From positions 14,161,025 to 14,225,024 of the forward strand of contig NC_060108.1 in NCBI RefSeq assembly GCF_021155765.1: a stretch of 64,000 nucleotides of DNA. The letters run 5' to 3'. The translations under genes were made by a program, and so were the position numbers. Under the pieces are notes generated by a model. That model was not told the DNA's origin, ran no database searches, and worked only from the letters and a program-made list of their open reading frames with translations. Position 1 is the stretch's first letter, and every line of letters begins with the position of its first letter. The DNA is from Diprion similis. Its lineage: Eukaryota > Arthropoda > Insecta > Hymenoptera > Diprionidae. Below, in pieces: positions 23,493-36,533 of the stretch.

Positions 23493-26400
23493 ATGAATGG
23501 CCGGATGTCTTTGGTGGAACAGAAAAGGCTTCAATGGGCAAAAGAAAGAGGTACGTTGACCCATCAGAAAATTGTAGAAGTACAAGGAAAGTACGAGTGC
23601 ATAAAATACCCAAAATAATGCGATACGATTTCTTGGATAATAACATAACATTATTTCAAATTCATTTATCAAACATCGTAGAAGAAATGGCAAGACTATC
23701 GTGCGCATCGTGGGGAACGACCGTCAAACCAGTGATGAATGTAATTCACGATGCTGCAAGGTGAGTTTATTTGCGGTATATGTGCTGTTTTCTGAGCAGA
23801 CGAAGACTCAGTCATGGAAAGTGAAAAATATCGATTTAGGTCATCAACACAACTTTCTGCCACGGCGCGTGCTATTGTACTTAAGTGGGTAAATCGTATG
23901 CATAAATGTATGTAGTATATATTTTTATTGGACGTATCTTTCGAAAGAATCTTAGAATAGGCGTTCCGCGTGCGCCATCGTCACAAGTTGCGGTTTCTCA
24001 GACTGTGCACATTATGTTATTATAACTTTGTATTTTCTTTATGCAGAAATTTTATTGAATTTTTACAGAAATTTACTTTTTTTTAAAAATAGGATCAATG
24101 ACTAAACGAAAATAGACAAAGGGGTTTAAATCGCGTACTCAAATTGATATGTATCAACCGAAAGATATGTGAATTCTTAATTATGTTTACTACAGTGTTC
24201 TAAACTGCTCTTTTCTGAAAGATTTATTATTTGCTTTCGATAAAAAGGATGAAAATTCCTGTTTGAGGTCCTGTAACTGCAGTTATGACAAAAAAATTGT
24301 ACGCGTTTAGGTCAAGAATGTCTACACTTGCGGGGGTTCCGCCACTGAGACGCGGTTGTGGAGGAGGTATTGATGGCACAAAGAGTCTCAGTAGGGTTGT
24401 GGGGGAGACACACCTTCTTCGGGCTAGTCTGGTCAGTTTGCACGATAGTACGGATGTTAATGACTGTGGGACAAATGCTCCTATCCTCAGACAGAGGAGT
24501 CCGAGTCTTCCGCCGATTTACACGAGAGAATCCGGTGGCTCGCTGCAGCATCCGGTGAGTGCGACTTTTGACCGGTGATAAGAAGAATAAAAAATAAAGA
24601 CTTTTGCAAACTGAAGTTATTGCAATTTTTTTTTATGCAAGCAAAGTTTAACAAATCATTCTAGATTTCCAGCTGAGGAATGTACGTTTTATTCGAAAAT
24701 ACGCGTAATGATTTACAACTCTGGTGGCAATAATTTTTACGCCTATCTACGAATTTGATTCTACGATTAACTAGAGATATTAAGACACTTCTGAGGTTCT
24801 GGTACAGAATTTTTTGTAGATTATCGTACTATTTTGTGAAATATTGTACTTTTTTTGGTAGATTATTGTCGTTTTTAATAAATGTAGTGTAGGGGCTCGC
24901 ATTTGCGCTATCGATTTTCTTACAACTAATGTTGAAATGGGTATAATTTGTTGCATAATATTGGAGAATTCTTGGTTTAGTGACGTAACAAATGTTATTT
25001 GTTTCATTAGACTCGCCTATTCAGCTGAGGCGAATTTATAAATATACGGCAGATTCCGTCTAGATCATACTCACGATCAAGAGATGAGAAGATCAGTCTT
25101 CGGACGTATGTAATTCTGAATTCAGTTATAGGTACACTTGTCCGTAAAGAATTCGAATTTTTACGAAAAATTGTGGCGATGGACAATTTTAGAACTTAAT
25201 TTAGATCGTGAAAATTACGAATATGTATGAGAAAGTATGAAATGCTATTTTTGAACCACCGCTAGATGTTGCATTTCTCTCACAAGGAAAACTTATTGCA
25301 GACAACTTAAAGTTTCTAGTGAAATTCGGATCTACATCCGAAGACTGATCGTCTCAATTTCTGACCGTGTGTATGAACTGAACGGATTTAGAGATTCTGT
25401 GGTGTGTTTTTGAACTCACCTTATCCTAATGAGAGTCTTATGAAAAAACTAACATTTGTTATATCCATAAACCAGGAGTCCTACGACATTTTACAACAAA
25501 TTGTATTCATTTCAAAACTTGATGCGAGCTTATTTATACGTAGCTATTAAAAATGGGGATACTTTACGAAAAACATTGAATTGTTACGAAATCTAAGTTC
25601 AGAATATATGAATCGACCCAAATCCTATACTTTTGCATGGAAAGTACCTGCAAAATTCGTAGAAATTCCGGTAGAAATTCATAGAATTATTTTCACCAGG
25701 GTTAGGCCATGGAGAGTTGATTACATGTAAAAGCCAAGGAGTGGTGAAGTAACGATGAGAACGACGAATGTGTTTGTGCTCAACATAAAGTATATTAATA
25801 TTAGGGTCATTCCTATTACACTCATGGCATTAAAATTCAGTCACGCGAGCTTCTAATTTTGCGAACCTCAACTCAAGCAGATTGAAGTGGATCAAGTAGG
25901 GTTGCGCTATCAAGGCCCAGATCGTACTCAGTTGAACCACAACAACAGCTACCCATTCCAGAACCATATTCGAAGGAAGCGATACGGTGATTCGCCTCGC
26001 GAAGAACTGGAGGGTGAAACATCGGGATACGCGAGCGACTCCGCCGAGGTGCCGCTTCCAGCGGTTGCTGGTAAGAAAATATATATAATATACAAAGGTA
26101 CTGCAGTGGGGGTACAATAAAACATATAATCTCTTGACTGATAATTTTTCCTAATATTAATTTGCTCTACGACTCATTGTAGTATCCTCATACCTTGCTT
26201 TATGTGTATTTAGAAATTAAGTGGTATACTAATCGCGATGTAATAATAAAATATTTATTACTGTGTCAAGATTTACTTCCGAATTGTAATCCACCCGGAA
26301 GTGCGATGTCGGAAAACAATCTGCAAAACCCAACAAAATACAACTGCTATGTGACGCCTGAAAGCTCTCTCCCACCCTCGAGGAGATTATCGGCAGTGCG

Positions 26401-29066
26401 AGGCTGTACCGAGCTGAGACCACGATGGGGCAGCCTATGGGGACAAGAACTAATAAGGGGAGATCCACCGCCGCCCTCATGGCTTGAGAGAGGCCTTTCG
26501 CGAATAGACCACACCAGCCAGGTATCTATGATCATTAGCTAATGAGTTTGGCATGAAGCATGTATGATTAAATACTTTCCCCATACATAGAGACATGTCT
26601 AATAACTGATAAAACCTGTAACCATGCTCCGATAATCAATTTCTTATGACTAATTATCACACAGGTACTGGTGATAAATCATGAAAGCGCGAGTAGTCCT
26701 GATAGCTCCACAACTAGTTCAGCTGGATCAGATTCTAACAAAACCTATCTACGAGGACAAAACGCCCCCCTGGATGATGGGGTGTTACAAGAGCGTGAAG
26801 TTAAAAGACAGAAGGCCTTAGAATTGCAAAATGCCATCAAGCATCAGCTTGAAGAACGAGATCGACAAAGAAAGGAGGAAAAACAGCAGAGGTTGATGGA
26901 GGAACAAGCAGAAGAAGAAAGAATTAAACGGGAGAGAGACAAAGAGAAACAAAGGTATGTTTGATGACATTTTGTTCCTTTATTTTATGGTTTTACAGGA
27001 CGATTGGTTCCTTCCTGGATGTTATTTTTATCAGTATCGAAAATTTCGACTTCCTTTTTCTTCCTTGATGTGGGTACAGGTTTGAGGAAGAACAGAGGAG
27101 ATTCAAGGAGAAGGAAGACACCGAGCATAAGAAAGCAGAGGCAATGCGTCAGGTGCTTGAGGCAGCCGAACGCTTGGCTAAAGAAGAGAAGAAGTTCCGT
27201 AGAAAACACAACAATGTCTTTAATCTTGAAAAGGATGAAGATAATAAAAATGTAGATGCGGTTGAACCTTCAATGCAATCAGAAGCATGTCCGAACCAGG
27301 TCTCTGAGAAAAAATTTGACCATTCACCTGTCACAGAGAATATACAATCAGTAAATAATGGATACTATCTTAGACAAGAAGATAAAGAACTTAGTCGTTC
27401 TTCGGAGTATGTTTCTGGTAAAGAAAGCAGCGAGTATAACAATATCCAAGAACCGAAAGTAAAAACAATACAACTTCCAGTTAGCTCAGAAATCGCCATT
27501 GTACTAAGTGGCAGGCTTCAAGATCCAGAAATCTTAAATGCTTCGAATTTACAAGTTAATCTAGTCGTTACACCAACCCCTACTAAGTCTGAAAGTGTGC
27601 CGAATTTGTTTAGTGTCAGTAACACTCCTCTTCCAAACGTGGTCAGCCCTGCTACCATATCACATGCAAGTCAACATCGATATCCTAAAACAACAGATAC
27701 AAGATTGCTGACACCCAGCAAATATCGGACATCTGTGGCCAGAGAATTTGGCACCCAAACGGATTTAGAAGAGTTGCATAATAATGCTTGTACATATAAG
27801 GAAATGTCAACGAAGGAACGAAAAGAATCATTGAATGCTAACCGGAGAGAGATCGAAAAGTTTGTATAGACATTCATTTAAGTCTTGCTGATAAAGGAAA
27901 CCTCTTACATACTGTAAAATGTCAATAAGTGTTGGAAAAATATACCATTTTTTCAAGCTCAACGCTTTTCTGACTTCCAACAGATCTACTAATACTGTTC
28001 TCACTGAAGAGCTGTCTATGAAGACATTGTCTAGATCCAAAGCTCAATCGCGCTCATCTCTTGAAGCCAGACCACGTTGGAATGCTAATCGGTGAGTTGC
28101 TGAATAACTGAGAAATTTTGAGGACTTCACATATTTCTCTACCAGCATCTACTCAGATAGCGAAATGTGTTTACAGCTAAATTTTAATTGGATATTATTA
28201 ATCGTACGTCAGCTGTAAAATGCTAATCTTGTTTATACTTAAGCGTATCATCATGCTCTAATTGCGACATTTGCTTGCACTCGTAGTAGAAATTCTTCTA
28301 CTTTCATTTCACTATCTGGGTATACACTTATCCAGTATACCTACGGAGCAGGTTTTAGAAATATCAGTAATTCAAAGATTCTATCAGACCGGGTACTCGT
28401 TATCGGACTCAGAGTGAAAAAGATCCACACTACCAGAGGCGCTTGAGATTGAGAAGACGCCAACTTGACTCAAGTGATGATGGCTCAAGGTAAATTTTCA
28501 TTGCATTTTACATAATATCAATTGAAATGACTTTTGTACGACCATGTACTTATCATTAGTATATCATATATCATTATTTAGTCACATTGGTTTATGTCTG
28601 CATTCAATAGATCTCCATCCCTTGAGCGGAGAAAACCAAACAACTTAAAATCAAAAAATCGTAACACAATGAGGCGAACCATTAAACTGGATAGTTATGA
28701 CGCGGATTTGTCTATGGATAGTCTCAATTCCATAGTACCTTTAAAAATAGATAAGAATGGAAAAATCAATATTGAGAATAATAAAAATAATAGAAAAAAC
28801 AAGTCGCAATCAAATGAAATAATAAACGATGAAAAAAATTTGTCGATTAAAGAAGGAAACGAAAAGTTGGATACTTGGTACAACAGGGAAATTTTGTTAC
28901 AGCTTACAACATTGCGAAATGTGGGTAAAATATTGTCAAGATTACTCAAATCAGAATGAAATTTGCAATTAACTACATATTCTATAATATTTTCCAGGGT
29001 CTCGCAATGAAACAAAAGGAGTGGGACCCACAGAGGTGTCTCGTTTCTCCGAGTGCGGAGTTTTAG
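23493..29066 (+). CDS. CCDC66: Coiled-coil domain-containing protein 66 homologue, 11 exons, about 836 aa
   Basis: The exons are 23493-23550, 23682-23760, 24311-24554, 25881-26070, 26271-26521, 26665-26954, 27080-27863, 27958-28091, 28388-28489, 28611-28920 and 28998-29066, all in phase. The N-terminus has SLVEQKRLQWAKEREEMA, a typical CCDC66 motif. Residues about 313-415 form a long Glu/Lys/Arg coiled coil (EREVKRQKALELQNAIKHQL onward), the CCDC66 domain. Low-complexity Ser/Asn-rich sequence follows. The end, REILLQLTTLRNGLAMKQKE, recalls the vertebrate C-terminus. CCDC66 acts at centriolar satellites, spindle poles and primary cilia. The acceptor of exon 5 is ambiguous: 26217 would also keep frame and would add 18 codons. 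Exon 4 has a tandem AAGCAG acceptor. The start codon is the first in-frame ATG before the conserved motif; an untranslated first exon is likely. Confidence 0.85.
24560..25880 (+). other. Intron 3 of CCDC66 (noncoding)
   Basis: This is the largest intron of the gene, 1.3 kb. It holds the inverted repeat described separately and no exons that I can support. Confidence 0.7.
24900..25545. repeat. Diverged long inverted repeat (foldback), centre near 25222
   Basis: The left arm (about 24900-25104) and right arm (about 25337-25545) are reverse complements with substitutions. Anchor matches are GATCAGTCTTCGGA at 25091-25104 against TCCGAAGACTGATC at 25337-25350, and TAACAAATGTTA at 24986-24997 against TAACATTTGTTA at 25450-25461. 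Both pairs share one centre. Weaker similarity extends outward: TAAACCA, CAACAAATT and ATTTCAA recur in order in both arms. The loop is about 230 bp. It looks like an old palindromic transposon or foldback element. Confidence 0.8.
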
Positions 29067-29078
29067 TAACCATCCACC

Positions 29079-29084
29079 AATAAA
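29079..29084 (+). terminator. Polyadenylation signal AATAAA of CCDC66
   Basis: The hexamer lies only 13 bp after the CCDC66 stop codon, and the next gene starts 137 bp later. The 3' UTR is therefore very short if this signal is used. Confidence 0.55.
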
Positions 29085-29220
29085 ACAAATTCTAAACCAT
29101 TATGTTTATTTCTATTACAGTAGTGAAATTTTTGTTTAAAGAAGCAAAGTGAAAGGAAAAGAACATTTCGATAACAGCAAATGTTTCTTTTCTTATATTA
29201 CAGAGTATAGCCTAGTTGTA

Positions 29221-30331
29221 ATGGCTTTCCAGCTTGACGATCTTCTTAGAGATGATAAGAAAGATGCCAATCTGATACCAGATTTGAGTAAAGCAACCTG
29301 CAATTCGCAAGAAGAGTTTAGAAGACTGCTCGAGCGTTGTCCAGAGTATAAAATCAGATCTGAAAAGGTATAGTGTTATAATTCTTTGATACTAAAGTTC
29401 ATGATTAGAATCGCTCTAAAAAATTTAAATCAACCTCCCTTGTTCTTATTAACACGATTCGAAAAAATTGCAGTCAGTACTCCCTGAAGTCCTTTTCATG
29501 GACCAGTACTAGCAGTATATACATTTATCACGATGTGGTGTGTTTTAATAGGTAAAGAAAGAAGATTCAAAGGTACGTGACAAAGATTTCACTTGGCGTG
29601 CAACAAAACGTGAGCTCAGAGTAATAGAGAAAGAATATGGTTACGGGGACCCTGTGCCACCAGACATGAGAGGACTCAATCTTACTGAATTACAACAAGT
29701 ATCTATAGATTGGAGGATGCTAACACCAATTCGTCCTAAACTACGTCAGGATGAGGAAATGTTTTCTAGACTTGTAAGTGAATTCAAATCTGTCACATGC
29801 AGTTGACTACGTAAATTCTATAAATACAGTTATCGAAAAATGTATTCAGTATGAGGATTGTTGAACCTCCATTAGTATGTATTAATAACGATTTATACAT
29901 AGCTTGTTTTACAGGTTGATATGGGGAAATTAGAGATAAAAACGGCCGCAAAGGAACGACACAATTTCACAAGTCCAATTAGGCGTAGCAAAAATAGAGC
30001 TGGAATAATCGAGAGCAGCGTAAAGATGTGTGGTGATTGCGGCGAAGAGTTTTGTTATGGAGAAGCCTGTGGTGATATACTGTATGATTCTTGCATACGA
30101 GTTACAGTAACACCTCAGCAATCAAAAATCCAAGTATCAGCTGACACTGCAGCTATTATTGCTAAAATGGACAAACCAAAGAAAAAATCAAAGAAGTCTA
30201 AGCTTCTGCGTTCTAAATCGAAAAAAAGCAGTAAAAGTGGTAGCAAGAATGACAGTAAGGATATAATAGCTGAGGATATACCCAAGAAAGGAAAGAAGTT
30301 TAAACGGAAATGTAAGAAGAAGACAAACTAG
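29221..30331 (+). CDS. Unrecognised Lys-rich protein, 3 exons, 261 aa
   Basis: The exons are 29221-29367, 29552-29773 and 29915-30331. All are phase 0, with good donors (GTATAG, GTAAGT) and acceptors (TTTTAATAG, TGTTTTACAG). I do not recognise the family. Residues 1-125 are mixed and look folded: MAFQLDDLLRDD, then EFRRLLERCPEY, EYGYGDPVPPDMRGLNLTEL and WRMLTPIRPK. At about 165-185 sits a Cys cluster, MCGDCGEEFCYGEACGD, with C-x2-C, C and C that might bind zinc. The last 55 residues are almost all Lys and Ser, a nucleic-acid-binding or nuclear or nucleolar localisation type of tail. No signal peptide or membrane segment is seen. An acceptor-like ATATTACAG just before the start suggests an untranslated first exon. 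Its place 154 bp behind CCDC66 hints at linked expression. Confidence 0.75.
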
Positions 30332-30342
30332 TGTAGTAAAAT

Positions 30343-30409
30343 AATAAATCGGTCGCAAGCCAATGGTGGAACAAGAAATTCACACATTGGACGAATGGTG
30401 TGAAATAAA
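30343..30409 (+). terminator. Polyadenylation signals of the unrecognised gene
   Basis: AATAAA occurs at 30343-30348 and again at 30404-30409, 12 and 73 bp after the stop. Either could serve. Confidence 0.55.
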
Positions 30410-33400
30410 TATATTTCATTAGTATGCTTTGCATATAAATTCGGATTGCACTGATTCTTTTCAGCTCTTCATCTGAAAAGAAATTAATCTATCATAGTTG
30501 AGGATGAGAATATCAAAAACAATTTGAAAATTGTAGAGTTATTGAATGAATATAATGCCACTACACAAATGCTGGAAAAATATAGATTTATTCCATTTCT
30601 TTGAATTCACAAGATTTTCATAATTCAAAACTTGATTTCATTTTGACCCTGACACTATTTAGTGTCTAGTATTTATTCTTCTATATTTTTTCCCCGATTA
30701 AAGATATAAATATACCCATTGTGTATCAGTACCCATTCATTCAGATTACATCTGGTATAGGCGCATATTTAAAAAAACCCAAACACTTAGAGCCTTTCAG
30801 GAAAAAATAATTTACATCTGAATTTCTTATAATAACTAAGCATCGTATGCTACGCCAATAATTTTACATTACAGAGAATTTAAAATATGTGTATTATCAT
30901 TGGACAGTTATTCTCAGGCTCACTCACATATCTTGCAGTTACGGGTTTGTACTGATCAAGTGATACAGGAAGCCTCCAATTTTTTGATAGACCGATTAAC
31001 AAAACGTTATTAACATCATTTACGTTTGAGTATCGGTGTCGAACATAACGATTATACAGCCGTATAATTAAAATTGGTGATTACGATGCAAAATGTTATC
31101 ACCATTGTTCTTTGCCTCTTGCTATCGACTTTACCTAGTGGACTCTTATATCAGATATTATTAACGATGCATATTTGTATCATAAGCAGGACATAAATAG
31201 CACTACATTTAACATACATACAAATAGTTGTTGCTATGCTTGCTAGTTGGAATGGAAGACTATGGACAGCAGCTTGACAAATATATAGTTGGTCGTATTT
31301 AGGGATAATATATATTAAAATATTACTGTAGTCTTTCCTTTCTTAAATAAAAGTGATAGAAAACCGACTGCTTAGGTCGGATTTCTTGATTGAAGTTATA
31401 CAATAATTACGAAGGACCGGGATATTTTTCACAGAAAGAAAATAGACACTTTTGAATACTATTAATCTACTTAGACAAAACTTAATTCATGTAGGTACTA
31501 AATTGAGTTTTCATTTAATCAAGGTATCGCAGAACAGATTCCGTTTACCAACGCATTTCTAGAGCTGCATTTCCATAACTAATATAATGCCACGTTTATA
31601 CAAATATTATTCATAAATTACATCTAGGAACAAACACTACACATATTCAGTTGAAATAGAATATCTTAGACTCAGTGGTCAGTTATGTTGTGGCGTTAAG
31701 TGTTTGTAACAACTAAGGGCCACAAGATTAATCAAAAAGAAGACTCATATTTTTAATATTCGATAATCTCTCCACATATAAAAAAAAATCTGCAATCAGC
31801 TCGAGCAGATTCGTACCATTTTTTTATTTTTTATTTGTTTTTACGCAGCAGATAATAAAAATGAAAAAAGGGAAAGTATCTAAATTAAGCATGTAAGTTT
31901 TGTCGTGATTCAAACATCTAAAAGAATAAACATTACTCCTGACAAATAAGTTCGTTTATGCTGTGAATGTACGTAATTTTGTCACAAGTATTATATTATT
32001 GTATGTACAAATTTAATATTCAAAATATGATATCTATAATATATTAGTAATAATAATAACAACAACAGTGATAACAATATACAAATTTTAACTGTGCCAT
32101 GGGCCCATCTTTATAAAATCATTACAATGTACCATAAAACAGAATGTGTACGTATCATACGCAATTTTGTGGACTAGCTTTTACAAAAATACCAGGAATG
32201 CTGGCTGTAGCCGTTTCAAAACGCTAAAATTCGTAGGTGTGTAACAACTTTAATAGAATCAGAATTTTGTTTTAAAATAATGAACAAAGTGGACTTGACT
32301 GTTGTAATTTTTTGGCACATAAACAAGAAAAGCTGTTGGAAATAGCTTGGTAAATTTAGTTTGAATGTAAATACTGTATAAACATTGAACACCGACAGTC
32401 ACATATAATATGTATTATGTACATAGTGTCATTTAAAGCTACAGCTTCAACGTTTCATTTCGACATTTTTTTTTTCGTGTACCAAGTTGGAATTATCAAA
32501 TATATTTGAGGCAAAGATAAAAGAAATTACAATTAACACATTTGCTGCACCAGGAATCATCATACACTCTATGATACATTGACAAACAGTATAGAATCTG
32601 CCGCAGCAAATGCGTTGAATGTATTTTTTCATTAAGAGTAACATTTTGTGAATGAAATATTTTCGTAGGATGTTCAAGTAACGAGCTTCAGGTATCAAGT
32701 ACAGTTATCACATTGTTGCACTGTCTTCACATATCTTATCAATTTTTAAAATATATCACCATTTCATTACACGCATACGGAATCGTTTACTTCATCATAA
32801 AATTATTCTAGTTTACACGCTTCCGTGCGAATTTTTTGTATTACATACATCATTATGCTTTTGCAGGTATTTCAGGATCAGCTTCTATATGATTTTTTTG
32901 TGTTTGCTTATTTTTTATATTTTTTATTTTTTTTTTGTCTTTTTCTTACTACATATGACAAAATATAAGCTGCAGCACTCTACATAAAGCAAGAAAAGGA
33001 GGTAAGACACTGTGCAAAGTAGTTATCGCCAAAGCCAGCCTACGCGTGTACACATCTCAGTTATGTAACGTCACACGCACGCATACACACAAGAATACGC
33101 ATGCACACAAACACACGTGTCTTTATTTATATATAAAGTTCATATATTATTTAATGTATGCAGCTTGTTAACAGCCAAATATTTAACTAAATATCTATTA
33201 CACAAAAAAATAAATGGGCGATAATGTATAACTATGTAATTTATTTTGCCGATAATTACGAGATATAACAGGAAGTTGTCAGCTGATCTTGATTTTACAG
33301 TCGGACACTCTTTTCAACAACAGTTCAAACCTTGAAATTACCGCAGTTTATATACCGAAAATGCGATCAGCATTTCACAATTTCGTCCCATTTCAGATTG

Positions 33401-33570
33401 ATAGTTTTTACACATCCAATATGTGGAATTGTGGAAATATTTGGCTGAGAACAAAGCTGCGTAAGTCTTGTTCCACGATGAGATCTAAGCTCAACAACAA
33501 TCAAGGCAAGTTGGACACTCCGCTCATTTTTAAAAAAGGATGACTGATTCTAACTGTCTAATGACAGACA
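30410..33570. other. AT-rich gap without genes
   Basis: About 3.2 kb between the convergent ends of the unrecognised gene and the LYRIC-like gene. I see no exons, tRNA or tandem array. T-rich and A-rich runs are frequent, and there is a CA-rich patch near 33070-33120. Part of it may be an extended 3' UTR of the minus-strand LYRIC-like gene, which would explain the AU-rich character. Confidence 0.5.
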
Positions 33571-33578
33571 GTTTGAGG

Positions 33579-33584
33579 TTTATT
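33579..33584 (-). terminator. Candidate polyadenylation signal of the LYRIC-like gene
   Basis: TTTATT on the plus strand gives AATAAA on the minus strand, 540 bp beyond the stop. Further copies lie downstream, so the end used is uncertain. Confidence 0.4.
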
Positions 33585-34123
33585 TTTCGCAATAATATAT
33601 AGTTGCATGTAATATTTATATTCGCAGGTAATCAATGCAAACGAGACTCTTGCAGGTTTTTAAATGTAATAAAAGCTGTCAGTTTCTCTATACTTTAAAG
33701 TTATGTGCTTCACGTAAATATTTGTTACCATAAACAAATGGTTTTTACAACCAAAGCATCTCATGCTGAGTGTGAGCTTTGTTAACTTGATACTACTGAA
33801 ACAATTACCTCAAACTCACCATAATTAGATATCAAAAATAATGCTTTGTGATGTCCTATTGATGGGTGCGAAAGAATATTTTTAAAAAATGTTGATTTCC
33901 AACTTGATGGTGATGCAGTGAGTCCTACAATGGGACATATTGACGCCACAGAAACGAGTCAAACGAATGTTCTTTGTACAGTGGAGCGGAGGATTTAGGC
34001 AGATGATTCACAATTAGGTCAATTGACACACCTGCTCAGTCCAACCTAATAACACGGCTGTCCAACAGCTCTCATTTCTATTTTTGCTATAGAGAATGCT
34101 GTTATACTTTGGCCCTGTTCTTC

Positions 34124-36533
34124 TCAGTTGTCCTTACGGGCCTTCTTCTTGCTTTTTTTTTGTGGTTTGGCCTCTGTCCACACATCTATACAAAAAATTG
34201 TACCAATACATTAACCTATTAGTAAATACTTCAAACAATAGAAAAAGTCATACTGATTTAATGTAAGATAGAAAATTTGTAACAATTTTAATTTCGGTTC
34301 TTACCTCCCAACTCGTCAAAAACGACTTTATTGTCTTCAATCTTTTCAACTTTCTTTTCCTCTGCCGTTTCGGTTTTAGTCTTCTTTTCTTCTTCTAATT
34401 TTTCTATAATTTTTTCTGGTTTTTCAGAAGGAGAGGATACATCAACTGATGGTTTGTTTTCATTCCCAATAACCTTCTTCACCTTTTTGGGCTTACTACT
34501 GCTCTTATTTTCTTCAGACTTCTCAGATTTTTCTATCTTTTCCGCTTTCTGTACTTTTTCGAGTTTCTCGGGTTTCTCTGGCTTCTCAATCTATATCACC
34601 AGCAACATATCAACAGGCTTGTATACACATTAATTACTTATATATAATCATGTGGCAACATCTTGGAATAATCAGTTTGAAACTACGCCATTGGATAACA
34701 AGAAAGTCCCTAAACTGAATGTGAACGATATTACTGACTTGCAAACTGATTATCTGAAGAATGTTTAATCTGCATTAATAATGTGAGGATAGCAAAAATT
34801 TTATCTTCGTTTTAACCTTTGCATCCTGACATAATGGCCTCATTTATTGAATATTATATGCATACTATGTATAAACGATTTTTCAAATGCTGATAATGAT
34901 AGAAATAACAAGTTATTCCATTTCCCTTCAATCAGATGTTCAATTATCACAGTAAATCTTACCTTTTCTAGCTCCTTGTCTTCCTCTTTATTTTCATGGA
35001 TCTCAATCGCTGGTTCAACATTAGTAACTGGTATAAGAACAATTTCCTTCTTATCTTTTTCTTTTAGTTCTTTATTCTCTGTGTCCTTGGCCACTTTATC
35101 TTTAACTTCCGGCTTAGCCTGTCCTTTTTCTTTTTTAGATATGTTTGTAATCAGCTCCCCAGCCTTTTTCCCATCCTTTTTAATTTTTTTTGACGGAGAA
35201 TCTTCATCTTTTTTCTTGTTCTTTTTGTCCTTCCTCGAGACTGATTCCCAATTTCCTATAATTGCCAAAAATAAAAATCGTTTCCCCTAATTCCTACTGT
35301 CACTTTACGCATATTCTAACTAATAATCATATGGTTTTAACGTAAATAATAGATACATACCATCATCAAAGTCCACTGGCTTTTCCTGAGAAAGATTCTT
35401 CAAATTTTTTCTATTCTTTACTAACTCTCCCTTGTTTTCTTTTCCAGATTTTAGAGTGCTGACAGCCTTCTCCTTCCTAGCAACAACTGGTTTGTTGTCT
35501 TCATGTTTGCGCTCCTTTAGTTCACCCCCTACCTCTTCACCTTTCGCTGCGTTTTTTTTAACAGCTTCGGCTTTGACAGGTACTACTTTTTTAGCAGGAC
35601 TCGATTTTTCTGTAGCCACCTGAACATTGACAGTACGACTCTGTAATGCAACATCAATGAATCTGAGTATGCACCCATGTGTATTATAAATTGAAAATTG
35701 ATAGAGATTTCTCAAACTGAAGTTAGTAACGATTTCTCATCTCACTGTAAGTATTTTAAGTAATATCTAGTTGGAAATATATTAAATGAATAATGAGCAT
35801 CTGTTGGTATGGGTGGAAAGATTTGGCTATTTTTAACAGCATTTTGAGCAATATGAAACACGAATCGTAGATAAATGTAAGAAATTGATAGGTGGTGTAT
35901 GACTAGGACTTCGGTGTCTATAATCAAAGCGATCATCTGATATTTCTCTTTTTAACAGCATGCATTGAAAAGAGAGAACATGTCATCACTAACAGAGTCA
36001 AACGAATCCACCTTATGTATGGACCATGACTTTTCAATTAGCGGGATAAATTGAGGGGAATATTCGCCGATTCAGTTACATCTATAAAAGGATGCAAATT
36101 TGAAAATAGAAAGGTAGAAGTCGGGTAACTATTCGCAGAAGTCTGAAAGCGCGTTGTGTGACGCGAACTGCATGTATGTATGTGACATACACACGTACGC
36201 GTAGAGTGCCATGTTGTCAAAACGTGTAACCATATGGTAGGGAGGCCAGCTTACGGACGCTCTTTCAGACTCGGACTGGCCAACGAGGGTACGACTTTGA
36301 CCCGGAGCATAGCGGAAGAAAATGTTTAAAATAATTTTTCGTACCTTTTCTTTGATCTTGTTGCGCTTCTTGCCAGCTGGTTTCCGGTCCACGTCGGAAC
36401 CCGACGTGAGCTGGGCAAACGGTGGCTGCTCCGCATTTTTAAAACCGAATACAAACACTAGAATGGCGCACGCCAAGACAATGCCGATAGGTATCGCGTA
36501 CTGGGAATGTTGCAACAACGCATCCACGTCCAT
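34124..36533 (-). CDS. Metadherin/LYRIC-like single-pass membrane protein, 5 exons, 369 aa
   Basis: The exons on the minus strand are 36533-36345, 35640-35361, 35255-34963, 34590-34305 and 34185-34124, phase-consistent. A short N-terminus, MDVDALLQHSQ, is followed by one membrane segment (YAIPIGIVLACAILVFVFGF, residues about 12-31). The rest is a long Lys/Glu-rich tail. Points of likeness to LYRIC are the single N-terminal membrane segment, a Trp-containing GNWESVSRKDKKNKKK, and a C-terminal VWTEAKPQKKSKKKARK, which recalls the W-plus-basic end of vertebrate metadherin. LYRIC sits in the ER and nuclear envelope and scaffolds RNA-associated and signalling proteins such as SND1. The protein is shorter than the vertebrate one (about 580). 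Low complexity makes the homology call less certain; a generic ER Lys-rich protein is the alternative. Confidence 0.7.

Noticed and set aside
27864-27983. Acceptor at 27983 for CCDC66 exon 8
   Set aside because: It puts the next exon out of frame. The acceptor at 27957 (TTTTTTCAAG) joins in phase with the donor at 27864.
34331-35290. Plus-strand Phe/Ser-rich frames
   Set aside because: They are antisense readings of the Lys/Glu-rich LYRIC-like exons.
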